Origin: Lysobacter_L cavernae
GTDB lineage: Bacteria > Pseudomonadota > Gammaproteobacteria > Xanthomonadales > Xanthomonadaceae
DNA length: 64,000 bases
Assembly (NCBI RefSeq): GCF_042648505.1
Contig: NZ_JBHRXK010000001.1
Span: forward strand, 682,001-746,000
Reading direction: 5' to 3'
Positions 52,672 through 60,706 of the stretch are shown here, in pieces. How positions within the stretch are numbered: the first letter of the stretch is position 1; each line of letters starts with the position of its first letter. The notes under the pieces were generated by a model. That model searched no databases. It saw nothing but the letters and a program-made list of their open reading frames with translations, and was not told the DNA's origin. The position numbers and the translations under genes are program-made.

Positions 52672-53997
52672 ATGCTAGAACTCCTCGTCGTCCTCGTGCT
52701 GATCGCCCTCAACGCCTTCTTCGCCCTGTCGGAGATGTCTGTCGTCACGGCACGCAAGCCCAAGTTGAAACAGATGGCACAGGGCAGCCGCCATGCGCGC
52801 AAGGCGCTGGAGCTGTCCGAACATCCCGAGCGTTTTCTCTCGACCGTGCAGGTCGGCATCACCCTGATCGGCATCCTCACCGGCGTGTTCGGTGGCGACG
52901 CGATCGGCGCCGCGATCGGCGAATGGCTGCGCATCACCTTCCCGGCCCTGGCGAAGTACGCCGACACCATCGGCCTGGTGCTCGCGGTCGGCCTGATCAC
53001 CTACCTCAGCATCGTCCTGGGTGAGTTGCTGCCCAAGCGTCTGGCGCTGCTGGCGCCGGAGCGGCTGGCCAGCTTCGTCGCCTTGCCGATGAACTGGATA
53101 TCCCGGGCAGCCACGCCCGCGGTGTGGCTGCTGAGCGTCAGCACCCGCACCATGCTGCGCCTGCTGCGCGTTGACCAGTCAGGGGCATCGAGCGTCACCG
53201 AAGAGGAAATCCGCCTGCTGGTCAGCGAAAGCCACGAGCAGGGCGTGATCGATGCCGACGAACGCAAGATGATGAACCGCGTGCTCAGCCTCGGCGACCG
53301 CAGTGCCGAGAGCCTGATGACGCCGCGCACGCGCATCGCCTGGCTCGACGCCGCCGCCGATTTCGCCGAGAACCTGGCGGCCATGCGCGAGACGCCGTTC
53401 TCGCGTTATCCGGTCTACCGCGGCGACGACAGCGAGGTGCTCGGCATCCTCGAGGTGAAGTCGCTGCTCGATCGCCTCGACGAGAAAGCCCCGGACCTGT
53501 TCAAGGAGCTGCGCGAACCCTTGTTCGTATCCGAGTCCACCCATGCGATGAAGTTGCTGGAGATCTTCCGCGAGGAGCAGCAGTCGCTGGCGCTGGTGGT
53601 CGACGAGTACGGCGACATCAGCGGCATCGTCACCGTCGCCGACCTGATGGACGCCGTGGTCGGTCGCCTGCACTCCGGCTCGTCGGGCGAGACCGACGAC
53701 ACCGCCGGGCCGGTGGTCGAGCGTGCCGACGGCTCGTTCCTGCTCGACGGCTCATTGCCGATCGAGGACCTGCGTGAGCTGGTCGGCGGCCGCCGCCTGC
53801 CGGACGAGGACGAGCACGACTTCCACACCGCCGCCGGCATGGTCATCGCCCACCTGGGCCGCATCCCCTACGTCGGCGAACACTTCGACTGGGACGGCTG
53901 GCGCATCGAGGTGATCGACCTCGACGGCCCGCGCATCGACAAGCTGCTGCTGCACCGGCACGACGAGGACACGGGCGAGCATGAAACGATCGGGTAA
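52672..53997 (+). CDS. CNNM/HlyC-CorC family membrane protein
   Basis: The 441-aa protein has a DUF21 domain with three membrane segments and a re-entrant part (about 1-155: LVVLVLIALNAFFALSEMS, STVQVGITLIGILTGVFGG, IVLGELLPKRLAL), two CBS domains (about 205-325: LMTPRTRIAWLD, SRYPVYRGDDSEVLGIL, VVDEYGDISGIVT) and a C-terminal CorC_HlyC domain (about 345-430). Relatives export Mg2+ or polyamines (E. coli PaeA/YtfL). ATG 52672 is preceded by CGGATCGGAGCGGCTCGG. The stop overlaps the exoD start region by 17 bases, so the two are coupled. Confidence 0.9.
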   Translation: MLELLVVLVLIALNAFFALSEMSVVTARKPKLKQMAQGSRHARKALELSEHPERFLSTVQVGITLIGILTGVFGGDAIGAAIGEWLRITFPALAKYADTIGLVLAVGLITYLSIVLGELLPKRLALLAPERLASFVALPMNWISRAATPAVWLLSVSTRTMLRLLRVDQSGASSVTEEEIRLLVSESHEQGVIDADERKMMNRVLSLGDRSAESLMTPRTRIAWLDAAADFAENLAAMRETPFSRYPVYRGDDSEVLGILEVKSLLDRLDEKAPDLFKELREPLFVSESTHAMKLLEIFREEQQSLALVVDEYGDISGIVTVADLMDAVVGRLHSGSSGETDDTAGPVVERADGSFLLDGSLPIEDLRELVGGRRLPDEDEHDFHTAAGMVIAHLGRIPYVGEHFDWDGWRIEVIDLDGPRIDKLLLHRHDEDTGEHETIG

Positions 53998-54610
53998 GCG
54001 CGCGCCCGAAGCCGGCACCCGCGCCCTGCTCGACGGCTTCGCGGCCGGGGACCCGGCCGAATCCTTGCGCCTGGGCGATGTCTTCCATGGCCTCGGCGAC
54101 CGCTCGTTCGGCATGCTGTTGTTCGTCTCGACTATTCCCGCCTTCATCCCGATCCCGGGCGTGGGCGGCGCAGTCAGCGGCCCGCTGGTGATCCTGATCG
54201 GCCTGCAACTGCTGATCGGCCTGCGCCAGCCGTGGCTGCCGGGTTTCATCGCCCGGCGCGGTCCGCATCGGCACGCGATGGTGCGCTTCCGCGATCTGCT
54301 GGCGCCGTGGCTGACGCGGCTGGAAAAGCTGGTGCGCCCGCGTGCGACGGGCCTGCTCGATCACCGTATCGCCGACATGTTCACGGGCCTGCTGCTGGTG
54401 TTGCTGGGTCTGCTGCTGTCGTTGCCGATTCCATTCACCAACTTCCTGTTTGGCGGACTGCTGATGCTGTTCGCACTGGCCCTGCTCGAGCGCGACGGCT
54501 GGCTCATGGGCCTGGCCTGGGCGGCCGGTGTGATCGCAATCGCGATCTTCGGCGTGCTCTCCGGGCAACTTGCGGCGGTGGCGGCGCGCTGGCTCGACAT
54601 GCTGATGTGA
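53981..54610 (+). CDS. ExoD-family membrane protein
   Basis: The 209-aa protein matches the ExoD (exopolysaccharide synthesis) family: LGDRSFGMLLFVSTIPAFIPIPGVGGAVSGPLVILIGLQLL and the later GLLLSLPIPFTNFLFGGLLMLFALAL, with four to five membrane helices. The family affects polysaccharide or membrane properties and the mechanism is not known. It overlaps the CNNM/CorC gene by 17 bases in another frame, so it is co-translated with it. No polysaccharide cluster is nearby. Confidence 0.88.
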   Translation: MKRSGKRAPEAGTRALLDGFAAGDPAESLRLGDVFHGLGDRSFGMLLFVSTIPAFIPIPGVGGAVSGPLVILIGLQLLIGLRQPWLPGFIARRGPHRHAMVRFRDLLAPWLTRLEKLVRPRATGLLDHRIADMFTGLLLVLLGLLLSLPIPFTNFLFGGLLMLFALALLERDGWLMGLAWAAGVIAIAIFGVLSGQLAAVAARWLDMLM

Positions 54611-54665
54611 GGCGCGCGCAAGCGTGTGGCGCGTTGGTGCGTCGCCCGATGCCGGCTGCCGTCGA

Positions 54666-56792
54666 TCAGCGCAACAGGGCAAGGAATTCTGCGGCGGGAA
54701 GCGGGTGCCCGAGCCAGTAGCCCTGGGCGAGGTCGCAACCGCGCTCGCGCAGGATCGCGTACTGCCCTTCCCGCTCGACGCCTTCGGCGACCACGGTGAT
54801 GCCGAGCGAATGCGCCATGGCGATGATGGCCGTGGTCAGTGCCAGGTCATCCGGGTCGCGCAGCACGTCAGCGATGAAGCTGCGATCGATCTTGACCCCG
54901 TCGACCGGCACCCGACGCAGATGGCTGAGGCCGGAAAAACCGGTGCCGAAATCGTCCAGCCACACCTTCACGCCCATGCCGCGCAGGCGCGTGAGCAGAT
55001 TGCTGGCCTGGGCCTCGTCGCCGATCACCGCGGTCTCGGTCAGTTCCAGGTGCAGCAGGTCGGCCGACAGACCGGTCTCGCGCAACGAGGCCGCGACCAC
55101 CTGCGGCAGGTCGCCGCTGCGCAATTGCCGCGGTGAGACGTTGACCGCGACAAACAGCGGTTCGCCCTGCGGTCGCAACTGCTGCCAGCGCACCGCGTCC
55201 TCGCAGGCTGCGTGCAGCACCTGCGGACCCAGCGTCTCGATCAACCCGCTCTGTTCGGCGACATCGATGAACACCGACGGCGCCACCAGGCCGCGCTCGG
55301 GATGCTGCCAGCGCAGCAACGCCTCGGCACCGATCATCGCGTCGTCGACAAGGCAGAACACCGGCTGGTAGACCAGGCTCAACTCACCGCGCTCCCAGGC
55401 GCCGCGCAACTCGTGCTCCAGGTGCACGCGCCGCTCCACCGCCTGATCCATCGCACGGCTGTAGAAGCGGTAGCAGTTCTTGCCGGCGACCTTGGCCTGG
55501 TACATCGCGATGTCGCCGTTCTTCATCAGCGAAGTCGCGCTGGATGCATCCTCCGGAAACAGGGTGATGCCGATCGAGGTACCGAGGAACACCTGGCGGT
55601 CGTGCACCAGGATTGGCTCGCCGAGGTCGCTGACCAGGGTCTCGGCGAGCAGGCTGGCGTTCTTGCGCACGTCGCCGTCTTTGCCACCGCCCTGCACCAG
55701 GATGACGAATTCATCACCGCCGAAACGTGCCAGCAAGACATCTTCGCCGCCCAGTCGCTTGATCGCCGCCTGGATGCGCTTGGTGAACTGCAGCAGCACC
55801 TCGTCGCCGGCGTCGTGGCCGAGCGTGTCGTTGACGCGCTTGAAATCGTCGATGTCGGCGAACAACAACGCCAACTGGCGGCCGGTGCCACGCTCGAGCA
55901 GACGCTGGTCGAGCGTCTCGCGGAACGCGAGGCGATTGGCCAGCCCGGTCAACGCATCGGTGTAGGCCATGCGGCGGATGTCGCGGTCGTGGCGCGCCAG
56001 GCTGCGGCTCATCCGCTCGAACGCGCGCATGAGGTCGCCGACTTCGTCGTTGCGCGTGCCGGCTGGCGTGACCGTATCGAAACGACCGGCCTCGATCGCA
56101 CGCGCCGCTTCGGCGAGCTGGCGGATCGGCTGCACCAGGAAGCGCTGGATCAGCCACAGCACCACGCCGCCGAACACCAGCAGACCGACGCCGAGCAGGC
56201 CGATCCAGACCACGTGCCGCTGGCCGAGCGCATCGAGCCGAGTGCGCAGGCTGCCCACCGCGGTTTCCTGGAACTGGCGCGCGGCCTTCATGTCGTAGCC
56301 GATGCGCACGCCGCCGATGCGCTGCCGACCGATCATGATCGGCGCCGACACGTCCATCACCGCGCCGTTCCACTGGATGTGCACGTCGCGCGCGGCAATC
56401 ACCTCGGTGGCGAGCTTGTCGTCCATGCGCTTGCCATAGCTTGGGATCTCCTCGCTGCCGTCGTGGACGATGTTGCCGCTGTCGTCATAGACGGTGACGT
56501 AGCGGACGCTGGGGTTGCGCAGCGCGGTGCGACCGATCACGCCGATCGCATCGAGATCGAAGTAGTACAGCGGATTGGCCAGCGACTCGGCCAGTTGCCG
56601 CACCGTGCCCTCGCCCTGGCGGCGCATGCCGTCGCGGACCATCGTGCGCATCGCCTCGCGGCTGACGCCCTCGACCTCGAGCTGCATCCGCTCCTGGCGG
56701 TTGAGCAGCAAAGTGATCAGCAGCACCACCACCAGCAAGGCCAGCGCCATCATCACCAGGAAGCGGGCCTGCAGGCCCAGGCGCAACTTCAT
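54666..56792 (-). CDS. Membrane HAMP-GGDEF-EAL c-di-GMP enzyme
   Basis: The 708-aa protein has an N-terminal helix (about 10-31), a periplasmic sensor region (about 32-190), a second helix (about 193-215), HAMP (about 215-270), GGDEF (about 280-445) and EAL (about 460-705). The GGDEF active loop is intact (Gly358-Phe362), and the EAL motif (490-492 in GAEALLRW) and DDFGTG loop are present, so both cyclase and phosphodiesterase could work; only assay decides which dominates. Its ATG overlaps the stop of the upstream binding-protein gene (ATGA). The pairing implies that the periplasmic protein feeds the sensor region. Confidence 0.94.
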   Translation of the reverse strand: MKLRLGLQARFLVMMALALLVVVLLITLLLNRQERMQLEVEGVSREAMRTMVRDGMRRQGEGTVRQLAESLANPLYYFDLDAIGVIGRTALRNPSVRYVTVYDDSGNIVHDGSEEIPSYGKRMDDKLATEVIAARDVHIQWNGAVMDVSAPIMIGRQRIGGVRIGYDMKAARQFQETAVGSLRTRLDALGQRHVVWIGLLGVGLLVFGGVVLWLIQRFLVQPIRQLAEAARAIEAGRFDTVTPAGTRNDEVGDLMRAFERMSRSLARHDRDIRRMAYTDALTGLANRLAFRETLDQRLLERGTGRQLALLFADIDDFKRVNDTLGHDAGDEVLLQFTKRIQAAIKRLGGEDVLLARFGGDEFVILVQGGGKDGDVRKNASLLAETLVSDLGEPILVHDRQVFLGTSIGITLFPEDASSATSLMKNGDIAMYQAKVAGKNCYRFYSRAMDQAVERRVHLEHELRGAWERGELSLVYQPVFCLVDDAMIGAEALLRWQHPERGLVAPSVFIDVAEQSGLIETLGPQVLHAACEDAVRWQQLRPQGEPLFVAVNVSPRQLRSGDLPQVVAASLRETGLSADLLHLELTETAVIGDEAQASNLLTRLRGMGVKVWLDDFGTGFSGLSHLRRVPVDGVKIDRSFIADVLRDPDDLALTTAIIAMAHSLGITVVAEGVEREGQYAILRERGCDLAQGYWLGHPLPAAEFLALLR

Positions 56793-57718
56793 TCGACCTC
56801 CGCGCGCACGCGCGCGACACCGTCGGCGATGTGGTCGAGCGCGCGCTGCGAGGTCGGGTCGACCGGCATGAAACCGGTGGTGCCGAAGAAGCGCAGCAGG
56901 GCCTCGCCGGCATCGGGATCGCCGGCGGCGTCGATCAGCACCTCGCGCAGGCGGGCTTCGACCTTGGGGGCGAGGCCGCCGCGGACCATCTCGACCGCGC
57001 GCGGGTAGTCGTCGGTCGTGCCGACCACCACCAGGTCGTTGCGGAATGCCGGCGGCATCCGCCGCGGGTTGTCCCAGTCGAGGTTGCTCATCACGCCGAC
57101 ATCGGCCAATCCCTTGTGCACCCAGGTCGAGATGTTGAGCTCCGACCAGGCGAACAGGTAACCGACCGCGCCGGAGTCGATGTGGTCGGTCGGCGACAGC
57201 AGGATCTCCAGTGACAGGCCGCGTTCGAGCAAGGCCGCCGCCGGCACGAAATAGGCACTGGTCGACGACGGCCGTTGGAACGCGACGCTGTGGCCGCGCA
57301 GGTCGGCCAGCGAGCGCAGGCCGCTGTCGCGCCGGGCGAAGAACAGGCTGCGGTAATGGCTGGTGCCGTCGCGTTCGGTCAACAGCAGCGGCTTGGCACC
57401 GGCCCGCTGGCGCAGCAGCATCGCCGTGCCGGAGGTCTCGGTGACCCAGTCGACCCGGCCGCGGCGCAGGTAGCTGGCCATCTGCTGGGAGTCCTTGGCC
57501 ATCAGGATGCGGCCTTCGCGGATGCCGACATCGGCCATGCGCGGCACCACGTAGTCGAGCAGCGGCTTGAGCTGCTCGTAGTGCGCCTTGGGGTCGTCGC
57601 TGATGCGGCCCAGGACCAGCACGCGGGCATCGTCGACACCGCCCGCCCGGAGCGGTGCGGCCACGGTCGCCAACGCGAGTCCGGACAGCAGGGCGATGCG
57701 ACGCAGGCTAGCGATCAA
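56789..57718 (-). CDS. PhnD-like periplasmic binding protein (orphan)
   Basis: The 309-aa protein has a Sec signal (IASLRRIALLSGLALATVAAPLRA) and a PhnD-type phosphate/phosphite/phosphonate binding fold: KAHYEQLKPLLDYV, LRSLADLRGHSVAFQRPSSTS, then ALLERGLSLE and SNLDWDN. Canonical PhnD-like proteins belong to ABC importers, but no permease or ATPase gene is here. TTG 57718 is the only start that keeps the signal peptide; no ribosome-binding site is obvious. The stop overlaps the GGDEF-EAL gene. A sensory role is inferred. Confidence 0.85.
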   Translation of the reverse strand: MIASLRRIALLSGLALATVAAPLRAGGVDDARVLVLGRISDDPKAHYEQLKPLLDYVVPRMADVGIREGRILMAKDSQQMASYLRRGRVDWVTETSGTAMLLRQRAGAKPLLLTERDGTSHYRSLFFARRDSGLRSLADLRGHSVAFQRPSSTSAYFVPAAALLERGLSLEILLSPTDHIDSGAVGYLFAWSELNISTWVHKGLADVGVMSNLDWDNPRRMPPAFRNDLVVVGTTDDYPRAVEMVRGGLAPKVEARLREVLIDAAGDPDAGEALLRFFGTTGFMPVDPTSQRALDHIADGVARVRAEVE

Positions 57719-57813
57719 GAACGGGGACCGGTCTAAGTGCCGTCGGCAGCGTAATCGAAACCCGCCCGAGCCGGTAGCACCGCCCGGGCCACCGTCCACG
57801 CCGGTTGTCTGGC

Positions 57814-58590
57814 TCAGCGGCGCTGGCCGGCGAGCATCGCCATGCGCTGCGCATCGGCCAGGATGCCGCGCAGCAGGCGGACCTCGCGGGTGTCCAGACT
57901 GGCCCGCAGGAACAACCGCCGCAGCTTGCGCATCGCCGACTCCGGGGCTCGCCCCTTGTGAAAATCGATCGCGTCCAGGGTCTCGCCCAACTGGGCGAAG
58001 AAGCCCTCGATCTGTGCGTGCGAGGCCAGCTCGTCGCGTCGCCCCGCTTCGTCCGTGGCCATGCCCGGCACGGCCGCCAGCATCGCCATGCGCAGTTCGT
58101 AGCTCAGCACCTGCACCGCCGCGGCCAGGTTCAGCGAGCTGTAGTCCGGGTTGGCCGGGATGTGCACGGCAGCGTGGCACAGCTGCAGCTCGTCGTTGTC
58201 CAGGCCGGTGCGCTCGCGGCCGAACACCAGCGCCACCTCGGCCCCGGCGGCGGCCTCGCCTACCGCCCGTGCGGCGCCATCGCGCGGCAGCAGCTCCTCC
58301 AGGGCAACGCGCCGGCTGCGCGCGGTGCAGCCCAGTACCAGCCGGCAATCGGCCACGGCTTCGGCCAGGCTGCCGCAGGTCAGGGCCGCGGCCAGCACGT
58401 CGTCGGCGCCGGCGGCCAGCGCGAAGGATTCGGTGTTGGGCGCTTTTTCCGGCGCCACCAGGACCAGCCGCGACAGGCCCATGGTCTTCATCGCCCGCGC
58501 CGCGGAGCCGATATTGCCGGGATGCTGGGTGCCGACCAGGACGATGCGCAGGCACCCGGCGGCGGTGAGGAGATTGGATTCGGTACTCAT
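57814..58590 (-). CDS. trmJ: tRNA (cytidine/uridine-32 2'-O) methyltransferase TrmJ
   Basis: The 258-aa protein is a SPOUT methyltransferase with LRIVLVGTQHPGNIGSAARAMKTMGL near the N-terminus, LVFGRERTGLDNDEL in the centre and the knot segment IPANPDYSSLNLAAAVQVLSYE, matching TrmJ. It methylates ribose at position 32 of several tRNAs. The ATG at 58590 is divergent from suhB (58689), the same trmJ-suhB neighbourhood as in E. coli. The C-terminal helical extension (EGFFAQLGETLDAIDF) is typical for the family. Confidence 0.93.
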   Translation of the reverse strand: MSTESNLLTAAGCLRIVLVGTQHPGNIGSAARAMKTMGLSRLVLVAPEKAPNTESFALAAGADDVLAAALTCGSLAEAVADCRLVLGCTARSRRVALEELLPRDGAARAVGEAAAGAEVALVFGRERTGLDNDELQLCHAAVHIPANPDYSSLNLAAAVQVLSYELRMAMLAAVPGMATDEAGRRDELASHAQIEGFFAQLGETLDAIDFHKGRAPESAMRKLRRLFLRASLDTREVRLLRGILADAQRMAMLAGQRR

Positions 58591-58688
58591 GGCGGGCAAT
58601 GGTAAACTCCGCGCCCGGTCTTCGCGCCGGCCCGCTCTTTCCCTCCGCCAGTCCGTCCCCCACCTCATCCGTACCGAGGCCGTTCGCC

Positions 58689-59507
58689 ATGCAGAAACCC
58701 GCCGTCACCCTCATGGTCAAGGCCGCCCGCTCCGCCGGCAACGTGCTGCTCCGGCACATGTTCAAGCTGGACGCGCTGAACGTGGTCGAGAAGGACCGGA
58801 TGGACTACGCCAGCGAAGTCGATGGCTTGGCCGAGAAAGAGATCATCAAGGAGTTCCGCCGTTCGACCCCCGACTACGCCATCATCGGCGAGGAAAGCGG
58901 CTCCACCGGCAACAGCCGCTTCACCTGGGTGATCGACCCGCTCGACGGCACCAGCAACTACCTGCGCGGCATCCCGCATTTCTGCGTGTCGATCGCACTG
59001 GTCGAAAACGGTGAGCCGACCCATGGCGTGATCTTCGACCCGCTGCGCAACGAGTTGTTCACCGCCAGTCGCGGCAGCGGCGCCACCCTCAACGACCGCA
59101 AGATCCGCGTCGCCGAACGCAAGGACCTGGCCGGAGCGATGTTGCTCACCGGCTTCCCGCCGCGCGAGCGCGCCCGCGCCAGCGCCCAGCTCAAGTGCAT
59201 CGACACGTTGCTGACCGAGGCCGAGGACATCCGCCGCACCGGCTCGGCCGCACTCGACCTGGCCTACGTCGCGGCCGGCCGCGCCGACGCCTATTTCGAG
59301 GCCGGGGTAAAGCCCTGGGACATCGCCGCCGGCGTGCTGCTGGTGCGCGAGGCCGGCGGCAAGGTCAGTGACTTCCGTGGCCGCTCGACCGGTCCGATGG
59401 ACAACCGCGGCCTCGCCGGCCGGCCGCTGATCGCCGGCAACCTCAAGATCACCGATGCGCTGCAGCAGAAGATCGTCAATACGGGGTATGCGGCAGCGTT
59501 TGATTGA
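58689..59507 (+). CDS. suhB: Inositol-1-monophosphatase SuhB
   Basis: The 272-aa protein has the metal-dependent phosphatase motifs IIGEESG, WVIDPLDGTSNY and the C-terminal KPWDIAAGVLLVREAGG. Starts at MQKPAVTLMVKAAR, the usual SuhB N-terminus. SuhB hydrolyses inositol monophosphate and also binds RNA polymerase/NusA to help rRNA antitermination; the latter is known from E. coli and only inferred here. ATG 58689 has no strong ribosome-binding site, but the frame and divergent trmJ support it. A strong terminator follows at 59534. Confidence 0.94.
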   Translation: MQKPAVTLMVKAARSAGNVLLRHMFKLDALNVVEKDRMDYASEVDGLAEKEIIKEFRRSTPDYAIIGEESGSTGNSRFTWVIDPLDGTSNYLRGIPHFCVSIALVENGEPTHGVIFDPLRNELFTASRGSGATLNDRKIRVAERKDLAGAMLLTGFPPRERARASAQLKCIDTLLTEAEDIRRTGSAALDLAYVAAGRADAYFEAGVKPWDIAAGVLLVREAGGKVSDFRGRSTGPMDNRGLAGRPLIAGNLKITDALQQKIVNTGYAAAFD

Positions 59508-59533
59508 GCAGACGTTGCAGCATGTTGCAAACG

Positions 59534-59560
59534 AAAAGCCGCGCATAGCGCGGCTTTTTT
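59534..59560. terminator. Terminator after suhB
   Basis: AAAAGCCGCGC (59534-59544) pairs with GCGCGGCTTTT (59548-59558) followed by TT. A-runs on the left and T-runs on the right make it usable on both strands, between suhB and the convergent secF. Confidence 0.8.
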
Positions 59561-59683
59561 GTGCCCGTCTCACAGGAGGCCATCCGCCCCTCCGCTGAGT
59601 CCTGACACGGTCAGTCTGGCCTTGGCTTTGAACTGCCGGTTCGGAGCCTTGGGCAAGGCGACAAAGCCGACACCCAAAGAGAA

Positions 59684-59702
59684 GACCGCGACGAGCGCGG
59701 CC
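59684..59702 (-). terminator. Weak terminator of the secDF operon
   Basis: GACCGCG (59684-59690) pairs with CGCGGCC (59696-59702), one mismatch, and on the minus strand is followed by TTCTCTTTGGG. It lies 27 bases past the secF stop. The stronger bidirectional hairpin at 59534 lies beyond it. Confidence 0.4.
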
Positions 59703-59728
59703 TTTTCGCATTGCTTGGCAGAGGCCGC

Positions 59729-60691
59729 TTACGGCCTACGCGCCAACGCTTCCTCGTCCTTGGCCTTCGGCATCAAATCCTGCTTGGTGACCTTGAGGAA
59801 ACCGATGGTCAGCAACGGGCAGGCCACGAAGATCGACGACAGCGTTGCGATCACGATGCCGATCATCTGCGACTCGGCCATGCCTTCTAGTGAGCTGCCG
59901 CCGTACAGGTACAGCGCCAGCACGGTCAGGAACGCCACGAACGAGGTGATCACCGTGCGCGACAGCGTCTGGTTGATCGACTTGTTGAGGATGGTCTCCG
60001 CGTCGAAACGCATCGAGCGGAAATTTTCGCGCACTCGGTCGAACACCACGATCGTGTCGTTGATCGAATACCCCATCACCGACAACACGCCCGCCAGCAA
60101 GGCCAGGTCGAACTCGCGGCCGGCGATGGAGAACCAGCCCAGCACGGCCAGCACCACGAACATCGTGGTCGCCACCGCCGCGATCGCGAACTTCTTCTCG
60201 AAGCGGAACGAGATGTAGATCAGGAAGCCGACGACCACGAAGATCACCGCCCAGATGCCGTTCAAGGCCAGGTCCTTGCCGACCTGCGGGCTGACCACGG
60301 CGCTGTTGAGCACCGTCGCCTGATTGTCCGGCGTCGAGGTCAGGGTCTTGATGTCCTGGGCAATGCTGGTGGTGGCATCGCCTGCCTGCCCTTGCCCTTC
60401 CTTGCTCTGCAGGCGGATCAGCAACTCGGTGCCGGTGCCGAAGTTCTGCACCACCGGATTGCTGTAGCCGGCGCTTTCGAGCTTGTTGCGGACGAAGTCG
60501 ACGTCGACCGGCTTGGCATAGCGCAGCTCGACGCCGATGCCACCGGTGAAGTCCAGGGCGAAATTGAAGCCCTTGGTGGCGATCGAACCGATCGACACCA
60601 GGGCCATCAGCGCAGCGATCGCCAACGACACCCAGCGCAGGCGGATGAAGTTGACGTTGCTGTCGTACGGGAAAACGTTGAACGGTTTCAT
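59729..60691 (-). CDS. secF: Protein translocase subunit SecF
   Basis: The 320-aa protein has the SecF layout: MKPFNVFPYDSNVNFIRLRW, a first helix, NFALDFTGGIGVELRY, a small periplasmic domain and five further helices with VMGYSINDTIVVFDRVREN. With SecD it uses proton-motive force to pull exported proteins through SecYEG. The insert after the first periplasmic part (GQAGDATTSIAQD) is longer than in E. coli. It starts 15 bases after the secD stop. Confidence 0.96.
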   Translation of the reverse strand: MKPFNVFPYDSNVNFIRLRWVSLAIAALMALVSIGSIATKGFNFALDFTGGIGVELRYAKPVDVDFVRNKLESAGYSNPVVQNFGTGTELLIRLQSKEGQGQAGDATTSIAQDIKTLTSTPDNQATVLNSAVVSPQVGKDLALNGIWAVIFVVVGFLIYISFRFEKKFAIAAVATTMFVVLAVLGWFSIAGREFDLALLAGVLSVMGYSINDTIVVFDRVRENFRSMRFDAETILNKSINQTLSRTVITSFVAFLTVLALYLYGGSSLEGMAESQMIGIVIATLSSIFVACPLLTIGFLKVTKQDLMPKAKDEEALARRP

Positions 60692-60706
60692 GATCGGTGC
60701 TTCCCG

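Noticed and set aside
54666..56792. Degenerate GGDEF or EAL domain
   Set aside because: Both the GGDEF loop and the EAL and DDFGTG motifs are intact, so loss of function cannot be read from sequence.
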